Shown piece after piece: positions 1 to 7,770 of a stretch of DNA of 64,000 nt. A program made the position numbers and the translations under genes. The DNA comes from Flammeovirga sp. SJP92 (lineage in GTDB: Bacteria > Bacteroidota > Bacteroidia > Cytophagales > Flammeovirgaceae), in NCBI RefSeq assembly GCF_001583495.1, contig NZ_LQAQ01000060.1, positions 101,881-165,880 of the forward strand. The letters are read 5' to 3'. The notes beneath the pieces are model-generated. The model searched no databases. It was not told the DNA's origin and worked only from the letters and a program-made list of their open reading frames with translations. The first letter of the stretch is position 1; every line of letters starts with the position of its first letter.

Positions 1-3000
1 CAAAACCTTCCTTGAAATTAATGCCTCCATTGAGGTAAGCATAATGACCGTATTCATCAACAGTTCTAAGATTTTCTGTATAGATTTTAGTGGGGCGAAT
101 CAAGATTCTTGGCAAGTCCTGAGAATCACCAAAGCTATAATCGACTCCAAGGTAAACCAGACGGATCAATCCATCTTTGGCAAAAACACTCCCCCACAGT
201 TTAGGTTTATCAAGGTTACCTGAAATTTTAACCCAACCTGTTGTTTTTCCCTCTAGCTTTTCAACCACTTCATCAATAAAAGGTTGGAAAATACCAAGTG
301 GAAGATCATTTACTTCCAGCTTCATGTCCAACTGATTGTTTTTATTTTGGGGATAATAATTTCCAGATAAATTGAATCGTTCTGAAAGGCTGTCTAGAAT
401 TTGAAGGTTAACGTTAAGTAATTCTTTTGTCCACTCCGACTGCCCCTTCAAATCTCCCAAGAAGTAATCATCTACACTTAATGAATCAATAGCAACGTGA
501 CCGTAAACTCTTGGCAATACAAATACATCTTCAATATAAAGATCCAAGGAATCCACACGGCCCTTAATATCTTGTTCCAAATACTTTTTAAATGATGATA
601 AATCTAACTTCTGTGATTTTAGGTGAAGTGGCTTGTCTACGTCTTTCTTGGCCCAGCCATTGAGATAAATGACTTCTTCTTTGTTTTTTACATTAAAATT
701 CACAAAGTGCACTCCATCCTGATACACTACAATTTTGGAAGGTTCTGAATCCAATGTAGTCCATGTTTCTTTTTCCCAAAAAATATGAGACTGAGGAAGT
801 CTGAAAATTACGCTGTCTTTATCCAACAATATATCACCTCTCAAATTCAAGGCTAAATCATAATTGTAGACATCAATTTTTGTATTAAAAACCAGATGCT
901 CATCTACTGTAAAAGCAGAGAAATTAAAATCTTTAGAGAGAAAACCATTGATGTCCTGTGCTTTTGATTTCACTTCAACAGAAGTATTATAAGCACTGGA
1001 ATAGCCGTCTTTTTCAGCGAAATAATTGACATAGTTAGAATCTAAATCTACACCATAGAAATGAAGGTGATCACTGAATAATTTGGAATGAAAACCTACT
1101 TTTTTACCAAAATTCCCTTCAAGGATCAGCTTTGTATTATCAGCAATTTGAATACTGTCTGTAAAAATGGAGATAACATCGTTGACATTTTTGAAGCTTA
1201 ATTCAGCGTCTATGGAATAATTCTTTTCTCCAAAGACCTCTTTTCTCTCCCTCTTTTTTTCGTAATATTTCTTCTGCACTTCATCTTCTTCGAAAAGAGA
1301 CATATACCCTTCATCAAAGGCATCAATCACATCATTGGTGAGGGTAGGAATATCAAAAAAACCTGCCATGTTGAAGCTCATAAAGTCCGATTCAATATTC
1401 ACCAACCTTAAACCTGTAGGCATAATATTGGTAATACCCATCAACTTTTCAATTTTGATTTCTCTTTTTTTATTGAAGACTTTGGTATCATAAAAAGATA
1501 ATCCACCGGAAATTCCATTGTCTATTACTTTGTCAAATGAGGCCTCCATTCGGGTAAAAAGACCGACATTCTTTTCAGACAAGTTGACTTTTTTGAAGTT
1601 AGGAATATCAATACCTGACTGAAACTTAAAGGTACTGTCATTAAAATCTAAAAGTCCTTTGAGGAAAAACTTCAAGTTGGGATCGTTCACTACTAATTCA
1701 CCATTAAAATAACCTTCTCTCATGTAGGTACTGTCAAGGTAAATATTGGAATAGTTATAGCCATTGATCCCTAATTTATTAATTGACGCATTGATACTTA
1801 ATGCCAATTCATCTACTGAAAAACCTTTACCATCAAGATCGCCTTCAAAATCCAGCTCTCCTAGAATTGGTGTATCAAAGACTTCTCCAAGGTCCAAACT
1901 ATCTGTTTTGAGATAACCCTGATAGCTTTCTTCTGGAATTGAAATATCCATTTTAGGCGTAATCACCCCATAATCTGAATTTAGAATTCCATCTAATTCA
2001 AAATCATCAAGGGTACCTTTGAAAGTTCCTTCCAGTGCAACTGCACCAAACATATTGATGTACTCCCGCATAAAAGCGGGAACGTAAGGGTTTAAATCTT
2101 CTGTGAAATAATAGGAATCATAAAAAGAAAGATCCATTACAGTTCTTTCCTTATCGATCACTTTATTGAATTGAAAATCACCTTTGATTGTACTTCCTCC
2201 ACCGAAACGCATATCAGCGTTCTTCACCACAAAATCATTGACGGTTCCTTTTAATTCAAAATCACCTACAACATAATCATGTATAGAATCAAAGTAAACA
2301 AAGAAACTTGCAAGATCATCGGTATGTAATGTTGACTGCTTGAGCTTTACGTCCATCCCTACACAATAGTAGAAATCGTTGTAATCAGTATAGTCATCAT
2401 AATTGAAATTGATATTTCCTTTCAGCGTACTTGACCCCAAATCTCCATCAAGATTATGCAATGACAGACCTGTAGTAGAAATACCCAGGTAGGTATCAAT
2501 ATCATATACTTTAAGCTGTGTTTTCCTTTCTATGGCACTAAGGTTTTTAATATCCATAGCAATGGTATCTCTCACAATTTTAAGTTGGGATACATCTGCA
2601 TAGATACCGCTGAATTCCATATCGTAAACATCAAATTTACCTTTTTCTCGATGTGGAACATCTGGGTTGAGCATCACAAAAGAGCCATTTCTCAACTTTA
2701 CATTCTCAAAAACTAAATGAATATTTCCAGGTTCTTTGTAATCATAGCGATGTATACCTTTTGGATCACCCGCCAAATGACGGATCCATTTTGTCATACT
2801 GTTCATGGAATCCAACCCAGAATCCATGATCATTTCTACCCTTGGTTCATTCAAGATTGTCTCTTCAATATGAATATACTGATCATCATTGTAAAGCAGA
2901 GTGATAAATGAAAAATCCAATACCACTGACTCCACCTCTATCAGCGGAATACTATCCAGGTCTAGGATCTTCACATCTTCCAAGGTCCATTTATCAAACC

Positions 3001-3253
3001 AGTCAAATTTTACAGAGTTGATTGTGGTAGGATGGGCAGTCTTTTCGGTCACTAAAGAAGTCACCTGATGAATAAGGTAGGTTTGCACAACAGGAAGTTG
3101 TGAAAGGCTAATTACACCAATCCACAAAAAGAGAAAAACAGTAGCCAGCCTAAAAAACCAAACACGAAGCTGCCTAAGTACTTTTCTTACTAAAAAAAGT
3201 TTCCTTAGCCTAATCCATCTGCTTACTTGTGCTTTTGTCTTTGTCTTACTCAA
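1..3253 (-). CDS. TamB-like translocation/assembly module protein (3' end beyond the window)
   Basis: Reading leftward from 3253 the frame stays in register with coding sequence at base 1, so about 1084 residues are present and the C-terminus is cut by the window edge. An N-terminal membrane anchor (about residues 33-52) is followed by a region reading LSQLPVVQTYL and then FDWFDKWTLEDVKILD, the usual opening of Bacteroidota TamB proteins. The rest is a long series of amphipathic beta segments, as in AsmA/TamB bridge proteins, which are thought to move phospholipid or assist outer-membrane protein assembly across the periplasm. The start is inferred as TTG at 3253: the frame has a stop a few codons upstream, no ATG lies in frame nearby, and an AGG precedes the TTG. 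The conserved C-terminal DUF490 domain should lie left of base 1. Family assignment is confident; substrate is unknown. Confidence 0.85.
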   Translation of the reverse strand, partial: MSKTKTKAQVSRWIRLRKLFLVRKVLRQLRVWFFRLATVFLFLWIGVISLSQLPVVQTYLIHQVTSLVTEKTAHPTTINSVKFDWFDKWTLEDVKILDLDSIPLIEVESVVLDFSFITLLYNDDQYIHIEETILNEPRVEMIMDSGLDSMNSMTKWIRHLAGDPKGIHRYDYKEPGNIHLVFENVKLRNGSFVMLNPDVPHREKGKFDVYDMEFSGIYADVSQLKIVRDTIAMDIKNLSAIERKTQLKVYDIDTYLGISTTGLSLHNLDGDLGSSTLKGNINFNYDDYTDYNDFYYCVGMDVKLKQSTLHTDDLASFFVYFDSIHDYVVGDFELKGTVNDFVVKNADMRFGGGSTIKGDFQFNKVIDKERTVMDLSFYDSYYFTEDLNPYVPAFMREYINMFGAVALEGTFKGTLDDFELDGILNSDYGVITPKMDISIPEESYQGYLKTDSLDLGEVFDTPILGELDFEGDLDGKGFSVDELALSINASINKLGINGYNYSNIYLDSTYMREGYFNGELVVNDPNLKFFLKGLLDFNDSTFKFQSGIDIPNFKKVNLSEKNVGLFTRMEASFDKVIDNGISGGLSFYDTKVFNKKREIKIEKLMGITNIMPTGLRLVNIESDFMSFNMAGFFDIPTLTNDVIDAFDEGYMSLFEEDEVQKKYYEKKRERKEVFGEKNYSIDAELSFKNVNDVISIFTDSIQIADNTKLILEGNFGKKVGFHSKLFSDHLHFYGVDLDSNYVNYFAEKDGYSSAYNTSVEVKSKAQDINGFLSKDFNFSAFTVDEHLVFNTKIDVYNYDLALNLRGDILLDKDSVIFRLPQSHIFWEKETWTTLDSEPSKIVVYQDGVHFVNFNVKNKEEVIYLNGWAKKDVDKPLHLKSQKLDLSSFKKYLEQDIKGRVDSLDLYIEDVFVLPRVYGHVAIDSLSVDDYFLGDLKGQSEWTKELLNVNLQILDSLSERFNLSGNYYPQNKNNQLDMKLEVNDLPLGIFQPFIDEVVEKLEGKTTGWVKISGNLDKPKLWGSVFAKDGLIRLVYLGVDYSFGDSQDLPRILIRPTKIYTENLRTVDEYGHYAYLNGGINFKEGF

Positions 3254-3579
3254 CCTGAAGAATATTGCTAGAGTGTTTTAGTCTTCATTTTTTCTGATGA
3301 AGAACTTAATTAACCCACAAAAATAACAGTTTCAAGTGACACTTTTTATTAATAGTGCATAAAAAAGGGTACTTTTTTTATGGAAAAGGCGATTCACAAA
3401 TTATTATTCCATTTTACATTATAACTTATACTACACTTCTTTAATAAATCAATTTAGTAATACTAATTTATTCCTAGAATAAGTAGGTTTATCAAAATAA
3501 TTTAAGAACTTTAAAAAGTAAACTATTGAATGGATAAAACTTTCCGTTTATCCTGTAACCCTTTTTAAATTAAATTTAG
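3254..3579. other. Divergent intergenic region with a small inverted repeat
   Basis: This AT-rich gap separates the divergent TamB and Imm51-like genes and should hold both promoters. On the minus strand TATTTTTG at 3318-3325 fits the Bacteroidota -7 consensus TAnnTTTG, but no upstream TTG box sits at the right distance. An inverted repeat GGATAAA (3532-3538) / TTTATCC (3547-3553) lies 26 bases before the Imm51-like start and could fold in its leader. I see no further gene. Confidence 0.4.
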
Positions 3580-3951
3580 ATGAAAACCGATTTTGTAGAT
3601 TATTTTATCAGCGAAGAGTATCAATCTATTTCAGTTAGGTTTGAGATAGAAAGACCTGCTCCTTTGATGTTGGGAGAAAGAATGAATGAAGTAAATGAAA
3701 TGGCTTATATGAATGGCTATAATTGGGCTGCATTATTAGAACTCAAGCTCAAATTAAAAGACACATCACTTCTTAATGAATTTACGATGGACCCCGAAGC
3801 AGGGTCTTGCTTCATAAGCTGTCATAATTTGAATGATTCCAATATCGAAAAAGCTAAAAAGATCGTTGCAATCATCACTGATGTTGTAAACAATGAAGAC
3901 GAGACACTTGACTTTCTTAAAGAGTATGGTGAAGAAATTGAATGGGACTAA
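3580..3951 (+). CDS. Imm51-like immunity protein, orphan
   Basis: The 123-residue protein has no signal peptide or membrane segment. Its motifs match the Imm51 family of polymorphic-toxin immunity proteins: NEMAYMNGYNWAALLE (residues about 39-54), the central DPEAGSCF (about 71-78), and a C-terminal stretch ending EEIEWD. Imm51 proteins are cytosolic and are predicted to neutralise a cognate toxin domain delivered by neighbouring cells. No toxin, Rhs or VgrG-like gene lies beside it: it stands alone between TamB and a terminator. It may therefore be an orphan giving protection against non-self toxins, or its partner may be elsewhere. Family call is from motif recall and is fairly good; function is inferred. 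Confidence 0.68.
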   Translation: MKTDFVDYFISEEYQSISVRFEIERPAPLMLGERMNEVNEMAYMNGYNWAALLELKLKLKDTSLLNEFTMDPEAGSCFISCHNLNDSNIEKAKKIVAIITDVVNNEDETLDFLKEYGEEIEWD

Positions 3952-4132
3952 AGTGAACGAAGTACAAATTCAAAATTATCTAATACTAATTCTATTTATT
4001 GTTTTGCGATTACTGCCTTCAAAAAACTTTTAATAGAACCACTATTAATACGTTTTTTAGCGTTGTACTCACAAATAATAAATTAGAATTAACTATGATT
4101 TATTTTTGATTTAGTACTTAGAAAAAATTATT

Positions 4133-4172
4133 CTCCATCATTAATCCAAAGGTTAATGATGGAGTTTTTTTT
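4133..4172 (+). terminator. Rho-independent terminator
   Basis: A perfect 12-bp stem CTCCATCATTAA / TTAATGATGGAG with an 8-nt loop is followed by eight T. It ends the Imm51-like transcript about 180 bases after the stop. On the minus strand the same stem is followed by AATAATTTTTT, so it may also stop readthrough from the phytase gene. Confidence 0.9.
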
Positions 4173-4248
4173 AAAAAAAGGCCACTTTCCGAAGAAAATG
4201 ACCCGACTGTAATCAAAATATATGGAGAAAAGATGCAAATACTTTCAC

Positions 4249-5373
4249 CTAGATTGCTTGGTCAATAATATTCTGAACCTTTTCCCAAGATATAATTTTG
4301 AAATTTTGAGCTTTTAATGAATCTCCATCATAATTGAAGCCATCCTGCACCACTAAAATTCCTTTTTTGTATTGGTCTCCCATCGGCATATTACAAACTT
4401 CCAAACCGTCCGTTTCTTCTACCCCATCTACCACTCCATCTACAATTTTGAAGCTTTTCAGGTACTCCTCTGTTTCTAGTGAGAATAATGCATAAGTGAA
4501 GTTTCCTTGGCTAGATGCAACTAAATAACCTGTTTTCTCCCCCGTTTTATAAATAGCGATTCCTTCAATATCAGCTACTAAAGCTTCGTTGTTTTCAACA
4601 GAAGTTGCCGCTATAAACTGCATTTGAGAAGACGCATCTGTTAAATCCACTTTCCATATACCCTTTGCTTCTTCTCCAACATACAAGATTCCCGTAACAT
4701 CATCAGCCACCATACCTTCTGGCTGAGACGGCACCTTGAAGTCTCTCACCAATGACAACTCACCACTTTTATCTTCCTTTAAAGTCAGTTCAAATTGTTT
4801 GATTGTACCATCTTTTGAGTTCATGATAAAATACGGAGCGGAAGCCGTATCTTGATACATGCAGAAGCCATAAGAATCATCTAATAAGATTTCTTGAGGT
4901 AACTTAATTGCTTCTAACTTACCTAAACTATCCATTGTGAAAATACTTACATTGTGATGCGTCCTATTGGATGCTGCTATTATAGTTAATGTATCACCAC
5001 TCACAACAGATTGCTGACGAACATCTACATTATTTACTTTTCCAACTGCAATAAAATCGAGCTGCTCTCCTTTTAGGTTATAAGTATATAGTCCTTGTTT
5101 TTTATCTGTTCCAATAATAATTGATTGTTCTGGACTTACAGCGTTATACCAGATAGCAGGATCATCCGCCGCATCTGCATCTACAGGTGAATTAACAGGA
5201 ACTGTTTCAGCATCAGCTTTTATTGAATGTGGTATTTTTGATTGCATCTCATACGCTACTTTCATTGCTGAATCGTGATCACGAGGATCTTTATATTTTT
5301 TTTGAGAAGTTTCACAGCTCATTACCAAAGCTGCAAGTGATGTAATTAATGTAAGATTCGTACTGAACTTCAT
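4249..5373 (-). CDS. Beta-propeller phytase lipoprotein
   Basis: Beta-propeller phytases hydrolyse phytate or related inositol phosphates with bound calcium. The 374-residue protein starts with a lipoprotein signal ending AALVMSC (Cys20). The mature part then shows the family landmarks in order: DADAADDPAIWYN, IIIGTDKKQGLYTYNLKG, VNNVDVRQ, PEGMVADDVTGILYVGEE, and near the end GLEVCN, GILVVQDGFN and QNFKIISWE. These are the acidic loops and blade strands of the six-bladed propeller. It is probably anchored to the outer membrane or in the periplasm, scavenging phosphate. It is monocistronic, with a Bacteroidota -7 element just upstream. The exact substrate has not been shown for this protein. 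Confidence 0.9.
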   Translation of the reverse strand: MKFSTNLTLITSLAALVMSCETSQKKYKDPRDHDSAMKVAYEMQSKIPHSIKADAETVPVNSPVDADAADDPAIWYNAVSPEQSIIIGTDKKQGLYTYNLKGEQLDFIAVGKVNNVDVRQQSVVSGDTLTIIAASNRTHHNVSIFTMDSLGKLEAIKLPQEILLDDSYGFCMYQDTASAPYFIMNSKDGTIKQFELTLKEDKSGELSLVRDFKVPSQPEGMVADDVTGILYVGEEAKGIWKVDLTDASSQMQFIAATSVENNEALVADIEGIAIYKTGEKTGYLVASSQGNFTYALFSLETEEYLKSFKIVDGVVDGVEETDGLEVCNMPMGDQYKKGILVVQDGFNYDGDSLKAQNFKIISWEKVQNIIDQAI

Positions 5374-5397
5374 ATCATGTTTGTTATGTTAATGCCA

Positions 5398-5405
5398 CAA
5401 ACATA
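5398..5405 (-). promoter_or_regulatory. Bacteroidota -7 promoter element for the phytase gene
   Basis: On the minus strand this reads TATGTTTG, an exact match to TAnnTTTG, 24 bases before the phytase ATG. No -33 TTG box lies at the usual distance of about 19 nt, so support is partial. Confidence 0.45.
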
Positions 5406-5465
5406 ATTTTTACATTGAATATTTTTTGTACTCCAAAAAAGGTTAAAGGATAGTTTACTTTCAGT

Positions 5466-6008
5466 TTACAGAGTTGCGATAATCAAACGATCCATCGGTA
5501 CATCGTGTTCTTCTACAGGTAACTTTGGGATAACTTGAAAGTCATACCCTACTCCAATCTTCTTTGCATTGGGGAAATCAGAAAGAAATGTGTCGTAGTA
5601 TCCTCCTCCATACCCCATTCTACCCAATTCTTTTGAGAAGCCAACTCCTGGCACCAATACATAATCTATTTCACCTTTGTATTCAATTTCCTCTAAAGGC
5701 AACTTGGTTCCAAACTTTCCTTCTTTCAGATGTGTAAGATTTTTCAACACCAAATGCTTCAATTGACGTTTCGGTAAGGTTTTAGGCACTACTACCGTCC
5801 ACCCTAACTCTAAAGCTTTTTCAATAATCAATAACGTTGAGGCCTCATTATTGATGGGGAGGTAGGTATGCAAAACAGCAACTTCTTGAGAATTTTGATC
5901 CCAAAAAATTGCTGCTATATCTTTTTCAGCTTTATCTACCTGAGCTGTAGATAAAACGTTGCGTTGTTGTATAATTTGTTTTCGTAAAGTCTCTTTTTGA
6001 TTATGCAT
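5466..6008 (-). CDS. 5-formyltetrahydrofolate cyclo-ligase
   Basis: This enzyme converts 5-formyl-THF to 5,10-methenyl-THF with ATP, returning a folate dead-end to the one-carbon pool. The 180-residue protein is family length. It has the N-terminal KETLRKQIIQQR helix and the diagnostic PGVGF...GRMGYGGGYYD motif (about residues 120-139) that forms the nucleotide and substrate site. Its ATG overlaps the last codons of the MATE exporter by 8 bases, so the two are translationally coupled in one operon. The gene is called fau, ygfA or MTHFS in different organisms. Confidence 0.95.
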   Translation of the reverse strand: MHNQKETLRKQIIQQRNVLSTAQVDKAEKDIAAIFWDQNSQEVAVLHTYLPINNEASTLLIIEKALELGWTVVVPKTLPKRQLKHLVLKNLTHLKEGKFGTKLPLEEIEYKGEIDYVLVPGVGFSKELGRMGYGGGYYDTFLSDFPNAKKIGVGYDFQVIPKLPVEEHDVPMDRLIIATL

Positions 6009-7389
6009 TGCTTTTTATCCAGGCATTTTGATTTGCCTTATTATTTTTGATTTCCTGATTTGTTGTTAAGGTAAATCTAAAAAACAATAAAATAGCAGAC
6101 AAAGTCAAGCCTGTAGAAAGACCAATCCAAACGCCTAAAAAGCTCCAATCTGTATAATTCGTCAAGAAATAACCTAACGGAAGCGATACAACCCAATAAG
6201 AAATAAAACAAATAAAAGTAGGAACTTTTACATCTGAAATTCCTCTTAAAGCTCCTGTCATAATCACTTGAGCACCATCAGAAAGCTGGAATAGTGCCGC
6301 GAAAAACAACATAGATGCAGCAAACTGAATTACCTCAAGGTCTTCTGTAAATAACGAAGGCAAGAACTCATCAAAAACCAAGAAAGTCACAGCAGAAATC
6401 GACATGGCCATCAAGGCAAATTGCATTCCTGTAAACCCTGCCAAACGTGCCTGTTCCCACTTACCTTCTCCATAGAAATTACTAACCCTCACTGAAACAG
6501 CTGAAGCTACACCACTCACCATCATAAATGTCAGAGAAATCATACTCATTACAATTTGATGCGCCGCCATAGGCTGAGTTCCTACAGAACCCACAATCAT
6601 TGCTCCAACAGCAAAAGCACCTACTTCCATTAAAGCTTGCAAGCCAATTGGCAAACTCATTTTCAACTGCTGCAACAACTTACTGACATGTATCTTTGTG
6701 GTTTTAAAACTCTCTAAGTACTTATGGAAATGATTACTGTTCAACACATACAACATCATACCAACTCCTCCAACAACTCTAGAAATCAATGTTCCTATCC
6801 CAGCTCCTGTCAGCCCTAATTCTGGGGCTCCAAACTTTCCGTAAATCAAAACATAGTTTACACAGAAGTTGATAATGTTGGCCGTAAGTGTAAAATACAT
6901 GGCCACTTTGGTGTGCTTCACTCCTTCTGCAAATTGCTTTGCAGTGAAAAACAGCATCAAAGGAATCAGTGAAAATGTATTGATCATCAAGTATGGTCTT
7001 GCTGCTTCCACCACTTCAGGTGTTTGCCCCATATAATCCATAAACAGTGTCAACGTCAACAACACTGCTACTAGGAATACACAGAATAAGGCATTTAAAG
7101 TCATGCTATGTTTGAACAGACTTCCCATTTCTTTGAAATCTCTCTGCCCATAAGCCTTCCCTACCAAAGGGGTTACACCTACTGCAAAGCCAATTCCGAA
7201 AACCAGAAAAATGGCAAATAAACTATTCGCAAATCCTGCTCCTGCCAAATCCACAGTGTTGTAATGCCCCACCATCATATTATCAACAATATTGGTAAGG
7301 TTTTGACCTGCCTGTGAAATAACAACCGGAGTGGCTATTCGAATAGTATCTTTGTAATGCGTTTTATATGTATTTAATAAATTTGTCAT
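6001..7389 (-). CDS. MATE family efflux transporter
   Basis: This 462-residue inner-membrane protein has about 12 hydrophobic segments arranged as two six-helix halves. It has MATE/NorM landmarks such as PVVISQAGQNLTNIVDNMMVG in the first helix and PIGLQALMEVGAFAVGAM at the start of the second half. MATE proteins export cationic drugs and metabolites using Na+ or H+ gradients. It is the first gene of a two-gene operon with the formyl-THF cyclo-ligase, which it overlaps. Substrate cannot be read from sequence. Confidence 0.93.
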   Translation of the reverse strand: MTNLLNTYKTHYKDTIRIATPVVISQAGQNLTNIVDNMMVGHYNTVDLAGAGFANSLFAIFLVFGIGFAVGVTPLVGKAYGQRDFKEMGSLFKHSMTLNALFCVFLVAVLLTLTLFMDYMGQTPEVVEAARPYLMINTFSLIPLMLFFTAKQFAEGVKHTKVAMYFTLTANIINFCVNYVLIYGKFGAPELGLTGAGIGTLISRVVGGVGMMLYVLNSNHFHKYLESFKTTKIHVSKLLQQLKMSLPIGLQALMEVGAFAVGAMIVGSVGTQPMAAHQIVMSMISLTFMMVSGVASAVSVRVSNFYGEGKWEQARLAGFTGMQFALMAMSISAVTFLVFDEFLPSLFTEDLEVIQFAASMLFFAALFQLSDGAQVIMTGALRGISDVKVPTFICFISYWVVSLPLGYFLTNYTDWSFLGVWIGLSTGLTLSAILLFFRFTLTTNQEIKNNKANQNAWIKSNA

Positions 7390-7770
7390 TAATAGTGTTT
7401 TCTTCTTGCTCTATAGTAAATCACATTACCTAAAGTTTGTCGATGAAAGTTATGCGTACTTTGAACTAGGTGGAATGTTTTGAAATGATTAATCTTTACG
7501 AGCTAAAATGTATTGATTGTAACAGTTTCACAAACATACGCGTTGTTTTTCAATTCTTTGATAAATTGCTCATTTGATTAACCAATATTAAATCAAAATT
7601 ACAACTGCTAACACTACACTTAAACAATTGTTTATCAATCACTTTAAACTAAACTTAATACAATGAGAAAATCTATTCTCGAATTTAATCACAGCCAACC
7701 TTTAAAAGTAATTCTCAGAAACTTATCTTTAATCTTCGTTTCAAATTCATAAAAATAACAACAGGAAGAT
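7390..7770. other. Divergent promoter region between MATE and MurF-Alr
   Basis: The gap carries a minus-strand -7 element (7531-7538) for the MATE operon. A 29-codon ATG-to-stop frame lies on the plus strand at 7663-7752, just before the MurF-Alr start. It could be a leader peptide, but nothing in its composition supports coding. I see nothing else. Confidence 0.4.
7531..7538 (-). promoter_or_regulatory. Bacteroidota -7 promoter element for the MATE operon
   Basis: The minus strand reads TATGTTTG, an exact TAnnTTTG match, about 140 bases upstream of the MATE ATG. A TTG lies only 12 nt upstream instead of about 19, so the -33 box is not convincing. Confidence 0.35.

Noticed and set aside
7663..7752. 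A 29-codon frame just before the MurF-Alr gene, possibly a leader peptide
   Set aside because: No regulatory codon run, no hairpin switch and no conservation evidence; such short frames arise by chance.
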